This document shows, in pieces, positions 35,040 through 46,226 of a stretch of 64,000 nucleotides of DNA. Position 1 is the first letter of the stretch, and every line of letters begins with the position of its first letter. Location: positions 11,591,284 to 11,655,283 of the forward strand of contig OZ010787.1 in NCBI GenBank assembly GCA_963932465.1. Reading direction: 5' to 3'. The position numbers and the translations under genes were made by a program. The stretch comes from Maratus speciosus. Taxonomy: Eukaryota; Arthropoda; Arachnida; Araneae; Salticidae. The notes under the pieces were generated by a model, which saw nothing but the letters and a program-made list of their open reading frames with translations, had not been told where the DNA came from and made no database searches.

Positions 35040-35370
35040 AGTCTGTAGGGGTCGAAATTTTCAGGCCCGGGCCAGGCCGACCCATTGAAAAAAATTCGAC
35101 CCGGCCCATTATAAAAGGTAGGCCTGAACTCGGCCAGGCCTGTCGAAAAAAATTATTGGCCTGGCCCGGCGTTATAGCAGCTAAACGTTCAGCCTGAGAC
35201 CATCCTGGCCCGGAAAAAAATGAAAATCTCGACCCGAAGTTTTCATTTTTTTAAAAATAAATATAATAATTTCAATAAATTTTGGACCGTGAATTCTTGG
35301 AAGAATGAAAGCAGTCCCGGCTCGGTACAGAAAACATTAATTAGGCCTGGTCAGGCCTAATTTATATTTT
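35040..35370. repeat. GGCCTGG-rich low-complexity stretch
   Basis: Repeated GGCCAGGCC, GGCCCGG and TCGACCCGG motifs over about 330 bp, clearly more GC-rich than its surroundings. Possibly a decayed minisatellite. No coding sense. Confidence 0.6.
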
Positions 35371-35379
35371 GCCAAAATT

Positions 35380-35628
35380 GTGCCAAAGCTGACGTTTGTA
35401 ACAGATTTTTTTAAAACGTGACAATCGGCAAAAGAGCATTATTAGGTAACAATTGATTATAACTTTATATGTAATACATTTATCAGAAAATTTAAAAAGG
35501 CTATTTGATTTCAAAGTGCTTCATGCCTCATGCCTGCTTATTTCATGCTTCTGGAATAAAAAAATGTCTACTTAAATGTGTCAGAAAATTTAACCTGAGT
35601 GGAGTAAAAATATTTTTTAAAAACAAGT

Positions 35629-35681
<53 letters not shown>

Positions 35682-36810
35682 CATAAATGTGGCATTTAAT
35701 TCGAAGTTAGAAAATTGTCTAGTTATTTCAAATCTTAATACGTGTATGATATATTTGATAATTTTAATCATATGTGACAGAAAAATGCACAATATCAGAA
35801 TAAGAGGATTTGGATTTTATTTTTTATTTTCTTTTATTTATTTCTCTTTTTCCATAAATATTTATCCAAGTAAAAACGTAAGATAAAATAAGAAAATTAA
35901 TAAAAATTAAATAAGAAAATATGAGAGAATTGGTTAATTAGTAGTTTTTATTTTCTCTGGTAATTAGAATAAGGATAATTGTTGCAGATTACTTCAATGA
36001 GAAAATTTTAACTGTCTGTTTCCCAAAGCAGATCAAAGGACCAAAACAAACGACAGAGGACGACGGAAACATTTAGTAGACAATGTTGCATAAAGCTCGA
36101 CAGAAGAATTTTTTTACTTGGAACTTTTTTACAGAACGTTTTTACTTGGATAAATATTTATTGAAAAGAGAAAGAAATAAAAGAAAATAAAAAATAAAAT
36201 CCAAACCCTCCTATTCCTATGTTGTGCGTTTTTATGTCACATATGATCAAAATTATTAAATACACCATACACGGATTCAGATTTGAAATAACTAAACAGT
36301 TTTCTAACTTCGTATTAAATGCCACGTTTATATATATATATATAAATAAAAACATTTGTTCTTAAAAAATATTTTTACTCCTTAAGAATGTTAAATTTTC
36401 TGACACATTTAAGTAGACATTTTTTTATCCAGAAGCATGCAATCAGCAGGCATGAGGTGCTTTGAAATCAAATAGCACTTTCAAATTTTCTGATAAATGC
36501 ACTACATATTAACCCCTTGGGGACGAGCGACCCGTATACGTGCCGCATGAAGCGCTCAGAATCCTTGTTTTACCTCATCAGTAAAATTTTACTGTAAAAT
36601 TTGCCTTATTTAATCAGCGCATTTTCTCGATTCAAGAAGACAAAAATTTCTGTTTTTAAAAAACGGTGACAAAAGATTAAAAATTTCGTAAAAGGCTCCC
36701 GTCTCGAAGGGGTTAAGTATAGAAGGGGTAAGTATCAATTGCTACCTCATAATGATCTTTTGCCGATTGTCACATTTTAAAAAGATCTGTTCCAAACGTT
36801 AACTTTGGCA
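35380..36810. repeat. Long inverted repeat (~500-bp arms)
   Basis: The left arm (about 35380-35890) and right arm (about 36130-36810) are inverted copies. Examples are CATTTAAGTAGACATTTTTT and its inverse, GTGACAATCGGCAAAAGA and its inverse, and ATTTGATAATTTTAATCATA and its inverse. The right arm is enlarged by a piggyBac-type MITE, and the left arm carries a ~41-bp poly-T run at 35643-35681. The terminal parts include CAAAGTTAACGTTTGGAACAG-like sequence. Probably a palindromic transposon. Confidence 0.8.
36513..36712. mobile_element. piggyBac-type MITE (200 bp)
   Basis: Flanked by TTAA on both sides (36509-36512 and 36713-36716), with tips CCCCTT and AAGGGG. TTAA duplication and a C-rich tip are hallmarks of piggyBac. 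A diverged copy is at 63183-63386: both contain AAxTGCTCAGAATCCTTG-like and AAAAATTTxTxTTTTTAAAA blocks. Confidence 0.85.
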
Positions 36811-37385
36811 CCATTTTCTGAAAGACCAGTTACCTCTATGGGGAAAAAGAGAAACGCTATTCGTTTACGAATAAGAAAGAATATCTCAAAATTTCGTGTA
36901 TTTAAAAATGAAAATTTCTCCACGAAAGTGTAAAAGAGATGCAAGTTACGATTTCAGAACAGCTTTAAATAGTTTTTAAAAACCACATAATGTGGCTAAT
37001 CAAAGCTGCACTTTATATGTAGGATATTTTTGCTGTTGGATTTTTAAGTTGGAACTCGTAGCATAGAAAGTTATCAGAATTGAAATAGTCAAATATCATG
37101 TTGAGCAATTGAGCATAAGTATAAAAAAAATTAAATATTGTTATTGTAATTTGCAAAAATAAAAAAAATGTGTTGAACACAAAAAGATTTTTTTTTTTCG
37201 ATGGAGAAGGGGGAGGGGAAAGAGGGTAGACAGTGTGGAAAATTATTTTATTTTCTGCAAAATTACTTTGCTTTATTTTTTATGAGTTGTAGCGTTGATT
37301 CTGTTACATGAATTAGCCTGATTCAAGTCAAAGGATTTTTTAAAATTAATTTCAATTAACTTTGAGATCCCTTCATTTCAGAAAA
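36811..37385. other. Non-coding part of the large hAT-like element
   Basis: No gene or clear repeat. A G-rich stretch lies near 37205-37225. Confidence 0.4.
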
Positions 37386-39980
37386 CAAAGAAAACTAGTA
37401 TGTTGTGGCCATCACAAAACTTTCTTCTATCTCATACATGTCAATACTTCAAAATTCACTATCTCAGTGCCAAATTAAATGGCAATCTGTGTTCATTATG
37501 AGAATTCTAAAAATATGAAATTCCGTGCATTAGTTCTCGAGGTATGACCGTCACTGAAATCGTGTAAATCCAGCAAAATGCAGCATAGCAGCGCCACCTA
37601 TTGGGTTATTTACACCAGAACCTAATTATCACCAATTTATGTGAACGTCTAACTGAATATGAAGTTTGGAGAAAATTCGTGCATTAGTTCTTGAGATAGC
37701 AGTATTGCGCAAATCATGACAAATGCAGCATAGAAGCGCCACCTGTTGAGTGATTTGCAAAAACACATAATCAGCAGCAATATTAATCAAGTTATACTTA
37801 AATCTGAAGTTTGATGAAAATTTGTGCATTAGTTCTTGAGATAGAGCTATTGAGGAAATAGTTCAAAATGCAGTACAGCAGCGCCACCTATTGGGCGATT
37901 TACACCAACACGTAGTCAGCATCATTTCATATGAAGGACTAACTAAATCCGAAGTTTGATGAAAATGTGTGCATTAGTTCTTGAGATAGAGCTACTGCGA
38001 AAATAGTGTAAATCCTGAAAAATGCAGCATAGCAGCGCCACCTGTTGGGCGATTTACAGCAAAACGTAAACATCATCCATTCATGTCAAGGACTAACGGA
38101 ATCTGAAGTTTTATAAAAATCCGTGCAATAGTTCTTGAGATAGAGCTTTTGCAAAAATTCTGCAAAATGCTACATAGCAGCGCCACCTGCCGGGAGATTT
38201 ACACCAAAAACTAATAAGCACCAATCTATATCAGGGACTACCTGAATTTAAATTTTTATTAAATTCCGTGCATTAGTTCTTGAGATAAGAGCGCCCACAA
38301 AAACTGTGTCACATACAGACAGACGGACAGTCAGACAGACAGACGGACTCACAGACAGACATTTTGTAAAAACATGTTTTTTGGAATCTCTGACCCCTAA
38401 AACGTGTAAATCCGTCGAAAACACGAATTCGAAAATTTTCATGAAACCAATACTTTCTTCTTGTACAGATAGAAGAAAGTAAAAATTGCTTTCAGTTTTT
38501 GCAGCAGAAAGTAAATGTATGTCTCAAAACGCCAATTAGAAGAAAGATTAATGCTTATCATCAATGCACTTGTCTTCATATATCAATACAACCGATGATT
38601 TTAAAACAAGTTCAAAAACATAAATAAAAAATATCTTTTCGAACTGAATGACAAGGACCAGTGTTGCAGTCGTAAAAAAACAAAGAGTATACGCTAAAGT
38701 CATGAACATTCATGGATACAGTATACGCTAATGCTTTATTTGAGAAGCAGGGGGTATGCGGAGCTGCTTTAAAAAATCCAGATAGAGGGTATACGGCGTA
38801 TATCTCCGTATACTCTCCACCACCCCGTGACAAGAACAGATCCAGATCTTAAAACATGTCGTCGGTTTATATTAAGTTACAAAGGAAAAAATCCAATATT
38901 TTGTAGTTCTCTATCTTATTACTTTCTTCTATCTTTACAAGAAGAAAGTATTGGTTTCATGAAAATTTTCGAATTCGTGTTTTCGACGGATTTACACCTT
39001 TCATGGGTCCGAGATTCCAAAAAAAACATGTTTTTACAAAATGTCTGTCTGTCTGTGACACAAATATTGTGGGCGCTCTATCTCAAGAACTAATGCACGG
39101 AATTTAATAAAAATTTATATTCAGGTAGTCGCTGATATAGCTTGGTGCTGATTAGTTTTTGGTGTAAATCGCCCTGCAGGTGGCGCTGCTATGTAGCATT
39201 TTGCAGGATTTCCGCAAAAGCTCTATCTCAAGAACTAATGCACGGATTTTTATAAAACTTCAGATTCCGTTAGTCCTTGACATGAATAGATGTTGTTTAC
39301 GTTTTGGTGTAAATCGCCCAACAGGTGGCGCTGCTATGCTGCATTTTGCAGGATTTACACTATTTCCGCAGTAGCTCTATCTCAAGAACTAATGCACACA
39401 TTTTCATCAAACTTCGGATTTAATTAGTCCTTCATATGAAATGATGCTGACTACGTGTTGGTGTTAATCACCCAATAGGTGGCGCTGCTGTGCTGCATTT
39501 TGAACTATTTCCTCAATATCTCAATTTCAATAACTAATGCACGAATTTTCATCAAACTTCAGATTTAAGTATAACTTGATTAATATTGCTGCTGAGTATG
39601 TGTTGTTGCAAATCGCTCAACAGGTGGCGCTTCTATGCTGCATTTGTCATGATTTGCGCAATACCTCTATCTCAAGAACTAATGCACGAATTTTCCTCAA
39701 ACTTCATATTCAGTTAGACGTTGACATATGCTGGTGATAATTAGGTTTTGGTGTAAATAACCCAATAGGTGGCGCTGCTATGCTGAATTTTGCTGGATTT
39801 ATACGATTTCAGTGACAGTCATACCTTGAGAACTGATGCACGGAATTTCATATTTTTGGAATTCCCATGGATGAACACAGATTGCCATTTAATTTGGCAC
39901 TGAGATAGAGAATTTTGAAGTGTTGACATGTATGAGATAGAAGAAAGTTTTGTGATGGCCACAACATACTAGTTTTTCTT
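37386..39980. repeat. ~2.6-kb palindrome with tandem-repeat arms
   Basis: Two arms of about 1.07 kb (37386-38483 and 38920-39980) are inverted copies, over 90% similar by eye. Each arm starts ACTAGTATGTTGTGGCCATC and holds five tandem units of about 145 bp, with GCGCCACCTGTTGGGCGATT and TGCATTAGTTCTTGAGATAG blocks. The left arm keeps a CAGA/CGGA microsatellite at 38315-38365. A 436-bp unpaired centre is non-coding. Probably a foldback-type transposon nested in the hAT-like element. Confidence 0.9.
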
Positions 39981-40465
39981 TAAAGCGGTTCTCGAGCTTC
40001 CTACTGAACAACGCAAAATTTTCTGACACATTTTCTGTCTCATTTTTAAGCATATTGGCATGGCTGACTGTTGAAGCGGAATACAACGGAAACTAGTTTT
40101 ACATTTTGTGATAAAATTACTTATCGCGTTATAAGCAATTGTGGTCACATGATGACAAGTTTTTTGCCTTTCTTGAGCTGCCGTGTCTGGAATTCGGTTT
40201 AAAGCGCCAACTTTGACAATATTTTCTGAAAAATCTTTTGCGCTTACCAAAAAATGGAAAACGTCTTTCGACTACATAGTTTCAGAATAACAACACCTGA
40301 TAATTTCCGAACAAAAATGAATTCAGAAATGTCTCAGGAAGTAGTTCTTTTGATTTGTGCTACTTTCTGAGGAAAAGGATTTTTTCCCCGCATTTTTTTA
40401 AAATAATTTTTTCAAAAACTTTCAGTTTTTCGAAGACACAATATACCATTATATATAGTAGCTAA

Positions 40466-41706
40466 TAGGGATGAACCGAATATTCGGTATCTATTCTGTA
40501 TTCGGCCTTTTCGGCCATGTTACCGAATATTCTGTTAGGCCGAATATCAAGATATTCAGCCAAACCGAATACTTAAAAAAATTTTTAAAGCACTTTTTTA
40601 AAATTTTTACACAATTTCTACTTTTAACTGTCGATATTCATAATATTTAGAAACAGAATCATGTTTAAGTAAAAGTCAGTTCAGTCACTTTCAATGATAT
40701 CATGACATTTAATACAAACTAAATTAATATGAAACAAATCTTGCTAAAATAGCTGCATTTACTGATAAAAATGTGAACGAAAATTCAGTTTCGGCTTGTA
40801 GTTGCACAGCCAGAATTTTTGACAGAATATGTGAATATATTGTAATTTTGATGGAATGAATGGAGTGAGGTGTTGCTTCTTGTTCAAAAATTTTTTGTCT
40901 TGACCACATTATCTCCGTCGAAAGTTTTTTACAATTTTTTTTAGGAACAATGTGTATGTTTACAATCTCTGAAAATAATCCCCCATTCGAAACACTGATC
41001 TAAGATGCATTTAAAAATTCCTTGCTAAATCAAATGCAGTAGAAAAGTTATTTTTGGTGAGTTGTTTGTTTTAGAATTAAAAAAATATATATATTCAGTT
41101 GGCTTAATTCACCAGAAGAAGCTATGAAATGTCAAACTTTTTTAATTAATAAAATTTTAAAATTCTCTTCTTAAATAACTCAAAGCAGATTTCATGTGTA
41201 AAGTTTACTTGTAAAAAAGGTCTTGTTTATCAATATGTAAGTTTCTGCATTAAATACTATGTAAAATTATTTTTAAATTTAACATTTTTATGCTTTTAAT
41301 CTTTGAAATATAAAAGTATTCGACCAGTCGAGTACTAGGTATTTGGCCGAATAGGTACTACTCGGCTGGCCGAATATTCGGTATTCGGCCTAACAGTTAA
41401 TTCGGCTAGCCGAATATTCGGTATACGGTTCGCCTGCAGGCCGAATATTCGGTAGAAAAGTTATTTTTGCTGAGTTGTTTGTTTTAGAATTAAAAAAATA
41501 TATATATTCACTTGGTCTAATTCACCAGAAGCCACGAAATATGAAATTTTTTAATTAAAAAAATATTTTATTAAAATATTCCACCAGCCGAATATTTGGT
41601 ATTTGGCCGAATAGTTACTACTCGGCTAGCCGAATATTCGGTATCCGGTTCACCTGCAGGCCGAATATTCGGTATTCGGTCAAAATCACTATTCGGTACA
41701 TCCTTA
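40466..41706. mobile_element. Non-autonomous hAT element (1.24 kb)
   Basis: Tips are TAGGGATGAACCGAATA and the inverse of TAAGGATGTACCGAATA. Flanks are GTAGCTAA at 40458-40465 and GTAGCTGA at 41707-41714, an 8-bp duplication with one mismatch. Clusters of CCGAATATTCGGTAT motifs sit at both ends. Near the right side a ~100-bp piece with ATTTTTGxTGAGTTGTTTGT is repeated (41050 and 41465). No transposase. Confidence 0.85.
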
Positions 41707-41714
41707 GTAGCTGA

Positions 41715-42366
41715 TGTAATTTTATTACACCGTTTTAATTTTCTTTGATAAGAAAAAATTCTCGGTTCTCTCTTATTTTTTGCTTTGAAAAACAGACAAT
41801 ACAACAGTAAACATCTGGCGACATCCTGTCCCCCGAAAAAAACGAAATATCCCCCCCCCCCCATAGCTTTCAGAGTCCAGCAAAACGAATTTTAACGAAC
41901 AAGAAGTCTCTGGCCTTCTAATTTCATTTGCATTGGTCAAGGGGTGTACGCATTTACCCTCAAGGCCTTTTTCTCCAGATTCCTTTCTTCAATGAAACGA
42001 AGATATTCTCTACCCTCCTAATCTTCTAGCTTACAGGGATACTGCATAGAAATAGGAAGAAGGTATAAATAATCTTCGGATACTGTATCATGGACGCCCA
42101 TTCTCCCTCCCCTTCTTACACCAATGGAATAGCTAAAAAGTGAAATTGCATACAAAATATTTAATAATTTTAAATATGTTTTGACGTTTTCTGTTTTGCA
42201 ATAAATTTTGTAATATGTTTTTAAAAATTCTTAAAAAAAAAAAAAAAAGAAATCAGAGTCAAAGGATGCAATTTTTGAACGAAAGTGAAATTACCGAATG
42301 TATATGAGTTTACCGAAGTGGGGGGGTGTCGCACCCCCCCACACCCCCCCCTGTAGCTACGTCCCT
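41715..42366. other. Right end of the large hAT-like element
   Basis: Non-coding. A C run at 41851-41860, an A run at 42233-42248, and C-rich tracts just inside the right tip. Confidence 0.5.
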
Positions 42367-42439
42367 GATATCATACTCTTATTTTAAAGAATAATGCAAC
42401 TAAAAAAATAAGTGAAGGGGAATTAGCCCCCGTTTCCCC

Positions 42440-43860
42440 CTTTATACTTAACCAGTGAACCTCCAAATCTAATCAGGGAAGCTCCTTATCATAATAAACC
42501 GGTATACCAAATTTGGAGCAAATCGAATAATCCTGCAAAAAAAACCCATTTATCTAAATTAAGGGGTGGACTAGCCCCCCTTTATCCTTAACCAATGAAT
42601 CCCCAAAACGAATCAGGGAAGCTCCTTAACATAATAAACCGGTATACCAAATTTGGAGCAAAGCGAATAATTCTGCATGAAAAACCCATTTATGTGAATT
42701 AAAAGGGGTGGACTAACCATCCTTTTCCCCATTTATCCTTAACCAATGAACCCCCAAAACTAATCAGGGAAGTTCCTTAACATAATAAACCGGTATACCA
42801 AATTCGGAGCAAATCGAATGATTCTGCATGAAAAACCCATGTATCTGAATTAAGGGGGGTGGACTAACCCCGTTCCCCCCCCCTTATCCTTAACCAATGA
42901 ACTCCCAAAACTAATCAGAGAAGTTCCTTAACATACTAAACCGTTATACCAAATTCGGAGCAAATCGAATGATTCTTCATGAAAAACCCATTTATCTGAA
43001 TTAAGGGGGTGGACTAACCCCCCTTTTCCCCCTTTATCCTTAACCAATGAACCCCCAAAACTAATCAGGGAAGTTCCTTAACATAATAAACCGGTATACC
43101 AAATTCGGAGCAAATCGAATGATTCTACATGAAAAACTCATTTATCTGAATTAAGGGGGTGGACTAACCCTTTTTTTCCCCTTTATCCTTAACCAATGAA
43201 CCCCCAAAACCAATCAGGGTAGTTCCTTAACATAATAAAGAGGTATACCAAATTTGGAGCAAATCGAATGATTCTGCAAGAAAAACCCATTTATCTGAAT
43301 TAACGGGGTGGACTAACCCCCCTTTTCCCCCTTTATCCTTAACCAATGAACACCAAAAACTAATCAGGGAAGTTCCTTAACATAATAAACCGGTATACCA
43401 AATTCGGAGTAAATCGAATGATTCTGCATGAAAAACCCATTTATCTGAATTAAGCGGTGGACTAACCCTCCTTTTCCCCCCTTTATCCTTAACCAATGAA
43501 CCCCCAAAACTAATCAGGGAAGTTCCTTAACATAATAAACCGGTATACAAAATTCGGAGCAAATCGAATGATTCTGCAAGAAGAACCCATTTATCTGAAT
43601 TAAGGGGGTGGACTAACCCCCCTTTATCCTTAACCAATGAACACCAAAAACTAATCAGGGAAGTTCCTTAACATAATAAACCGGTATACCAAATTCGGAG
43701 CAAATCGAATGATTCTGCATGAAAACCCCATTTATCTGAATTAAGGGGTTGGACTAACCCCGTTTTTCCCCCTTTATCCTTAACCAATGAACTCCCAAAA
43801 CTAACCAGGGAAGCGCCTTATCACAATGAACCTAGAAAAAAATTTTGAAGCAAATCGGAT
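42440..43860 (+). repeat. ~147-bp tandem repeat array, ten units
   Basis: Each unit has AATCAGGGAAGTTCCTTAAC, then AATAAACCGGTATACCAAAT, a CGGAGCAAATCGAATGATTC block, CCCATTTATCTGAATTAAGG and a C-rich TTTATCCTTAACCAATGAAC block. Starts fall near 42474, 42612, 42763, 42915, 43064, 43211, 43360, 43510, 43650 and 43800. The inner units are very similar; the outermost are more diverged. Confidence 0.95.
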
Positions 43861-43883
43861 GTTTCTATCAAGAGTTATCGCGT

Positions 43884-43976
43884 TATGTACATACATACAT
43901 ACATACATACGTACGTACATACATACAGAACGGGCGAGCACATTAGCTCTCAGGCTTTGATAGCCTGTGAGCTAAT
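43884..43976. repeat. ACAT microsatellite followed by a hairpin
   Basis: A run of about ten ACAT/ACGT units ends near 43925. A near-perfect hairpin follows at 43942-43976: ATTAGCTCTCAGGCT pairs with AGCCTGTGAGCTAAT around a 5-base loop. Confidence 0.85.
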
Positions 43977-44543
43977 AACAATAATATTACAGATAGGGAA
44001 AAATTCCTTTCGACAAATTTTTAGAATTGTATAAATCTAAAAGTTAAAAATAAATAGAGGTACTGACATTACACTCAATAAAATTTTATTCGATATGAAT
44101 AAATTGACACAATACCTGAATTTGATTTTTTACAATTTAATCTTATAAACTTACATATTTGCATTCTTAACAGAATTTTCTGGCGGTTTTCTTTTATATT
44201 ATTAGTCTAATTATCATTTTGTAAGTTAAAAATGAACAATACAAGTACGGGAAAAAAAAGCAGCTAAATAAATAAAGCAAGCATGAATAGAATATCTTCT
44301 GACACGAGGTCTGACACCTGCATCGTTTTAGGAACGAATAGATATTCAAAGCATAGAGGGTAAACATATTTCTTCAACATAGGTAAATTTCGGAGGTTTG
44401 TTAGTTCTTCCCCCTTGTCGATAGTGACGTTAGTACTGTAGCCATTACAGATTTTGCCGTAAATGTCCCATCTTGGTCCTTAATCTATGCGAGGTATAAA
44501 ATTTGATTGATTCAAACGATTTTGGACAAAATCGCCAAGACAT
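43977..44543. other. Non-coding sequence and target repeat of the non-LTR element
   Basis: No gene. The last ~70 bases, with CGCCAAGACAT at 44533-44543, match the insertion site that continues at 49982. Similar sequence occurs at 59060-59120 (GGAATCGCCAAATATCTCG and following). Confidence 0.5.
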
Positions 44544-44779
44544 GGCGCTTTCAAGTGGGGGCGTAAACCAACGTGGCGGCCGGTGTATTATTCTTGTGTG
44601 TTTTCCTTTTCTACTTTTTACAGTGGTGTGATACCGCTGGTGTATTTTTGTTATTATATTTGTGTCTGCAACTGGGGTAAGCGTATTTAGTTATAATTTT
44701 GTTTTGATTTTAGAGCTGTAATTGGAGTTCTTCCCCGGTTTTGTTTGTGTTGTGTAGTGTAGCAGGTCTACCTACAGTT

Positions 44780-46023
44780 ATGAGTAATACTATTGTTAAA
44801 GTGATTCCTGACTCAGGGCCGGAATTTATTAATGCAGTAATAAATGATGTTGCTATTTCGAGCTCTGAAATGCAGAATTTTATATTAAATAATGTTTCTG
44901 AGCCAGGTTCCGGAAATGAGAGTGTGAATATGGATATGACTGAAGCTGTAGATGGTGGTTCTCAATTTGTTGAAAATAACCCTTTATTTGCTCGTTCCTC
45001 TGCTGCTGTTGAAGATTTGTTGATAAAGGCGGCTGGTAATGGAGGAAGGAACTTTAACATATTTTTAACTAGCACAGAGTCAGCTGCAATCCCAAAACGT
45101 AACCCTCGGGATGTTCAAATCGAAATACGGTCTAAAGTACAGAATTCTGAGAAGATTGACAATGTGAAATTCACTCGAGCTGGATGTTTAATTTTTTCTA
45201 CCAAGGACGTTTCGTGCGCAAGAAATATTTGTAAAATATCTTCTTTTCTTGGAGTTCAGGTTTCTTCCAGAGTGCTATGGGAAAATATCTCAAACAGATT
45301 CTTGTTATTCAATATCCCTGTCGATATTCCACTAGCAGATATCGCTCGGGAGATAGAGGAGTCAAACAGTTTACACATCTTAGAAGTGCGTCGTTTTATG
45401 AAGAAAGACAATAAAAATGAAACTCCCCGGTGCTTTTTACAACTTTGGGTATTTCCCTCCCACCTGAAATTAAAACATGGTTTTCCGTCCAGCGCATACG
45501 GCAATTCATTGACCGGCCACGCCAATGCTCAAAATGCTTTAAGTTTAACCATAGTACTACTCGTTGCAATTCAGAACAACTGTGTGCTACCTGTGGTATT
45601 CACCATGATGGTCCATGCACTGCCCCTCTTTCGTGTGCCAACTGCGGTGCGGAGCACAGATCGGATTTTAATCAGTGTCCGGTTCGTCTTAAAGAAGTCG
45701 AGCTTCTACGATTTAAATGCCAGAACTTCTTGTCTTTCATAGATGCTCGGCGGCAATTCTCTCCTAAATCTGAAATTAAGTCCTATGCCAAAATAGCTAG
45801 TGCCCAGAAAACAGAGGTGGATGAATTTCAAAAAATCATTGAAGTCCGCACCAACGCCATGCTGAAAATTATAGTTGAACTTTTTACCAAACAATCAGAG
45901 AAAGTGATTGAAGCTATCACGGATATGAGCAATATGCTCGTAAATTGCATGGCAAAATGGAACGATTTCTCACCTGAAAGACGAAAAAAACACAATCACG
46001 GCAGCGGCCCTCAGATGAGGTAG
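44780..46023 (+). pseudogene. Non-LTR ORF1 (gag-like, CCHC knuckles), one frameshift
   Basis: I chose the ATG at 44780 (MSNTIVKVIPDSG). About 215 codons read in one frame up to roughly 45425, then the frame moves by one base in the ACTCCCCGGTG stretch and continues to a TAG at 46021-46023. After the shift come PPEIKTWFSVQRIRQFI and three Cys/His knuckles: CSKCFKFNHSTTRC, CATCGIHHDGPC and CANCGAEHRSDFNQC. These are the nucleic-acid-binding motifs of arthropod non-LTR gag proteins that coat the RNA. A long helical tail with AKIASAQKTEVDEFQKI follows. Total about 415 residues. The change could be a mutation or, less likely, a programmed shift. Confidence 0.85.
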
Positions 46024-46080
46024 CGCTTGCCTTTTGGACTATGTTCTTTTCTTGTTTTGTTACTGGCGATTGCAAGTTGC

Positions 46081-46111
46081 AATTTGCGAAAAAAAAAAAA
46101 AAAAAAAAAAA
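46081..46111. repeat. Poly-A run between ORF1 and ORF2
   Basis: About 22 A interrupted only at the edges, located in the inter-ORF spacer of the non-LTR element. Confidence 0.85.
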
Positions 46112-46226
46112 ATGTTTTTGTGGGGTTTACTGTACACTTTTCTGTTAGTTTTTGCTAGGGGCAGTCGCCTTATTTGGTCTTGGTGGTTGTACTTTAGAGT
46201 ACAGCTGTTTTTTGGTTTGTGGCCCT

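Larger units (their letters stand above)
34583..42367. mobile_element. Very large non-autonomous hAT-like element (7.8 kb)
   Basis: Tips are CAGTGGCGTAGCTAGAG and the inverse of CAGGGACGTAGCTACAG. Flanks are the exact 8-bp duplication ATATCATA at 34575-34582 and 42368-42375. G-rich tracts follow the left tip and C-rich tracts precede the right tip. ATTTACCGAATGTTCATAG near the left end and TTACCGAATGTATATGAG near the right end are shared sub-terminal sequence. No transposase is present; the interior is repeats and nested elements. Confidence 0.88.
34543..43976. mobile_element. Candidate outer repeat element, split by a hAT insertion
   Basis: GAGCTCACAGGCTATT near 34547 is inverted relative to ATAGCCTGTGAGCTAAT at 43960-43976. 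Between them, apart from the hAT at 34583-42367, lie ten ~147-bp tandem units, an ACAT microsatellite and a terminal hairpin. Without the hAT the element would be about 1.6 kb. Tandem units, a microsatellite and a 3' hairpin ending CTAA recall non-autonomous Helitron/Helentron-type elements, but this is inference. Confidence 0.35.

Noticed and set aside
37590..39780. Possible CRISPR-like array because of regularly spaced repeats
   Set aside because: Units are ~145 bp without unique spacers, arranged as a palindrome in a eukaryotic transposon context.
42440..43860. Ten regular repeats considered as centromeric satellite
   Set aside because: Only ten units, flanked by element ends and a microsatellite; more like an internal array of a mobile element.
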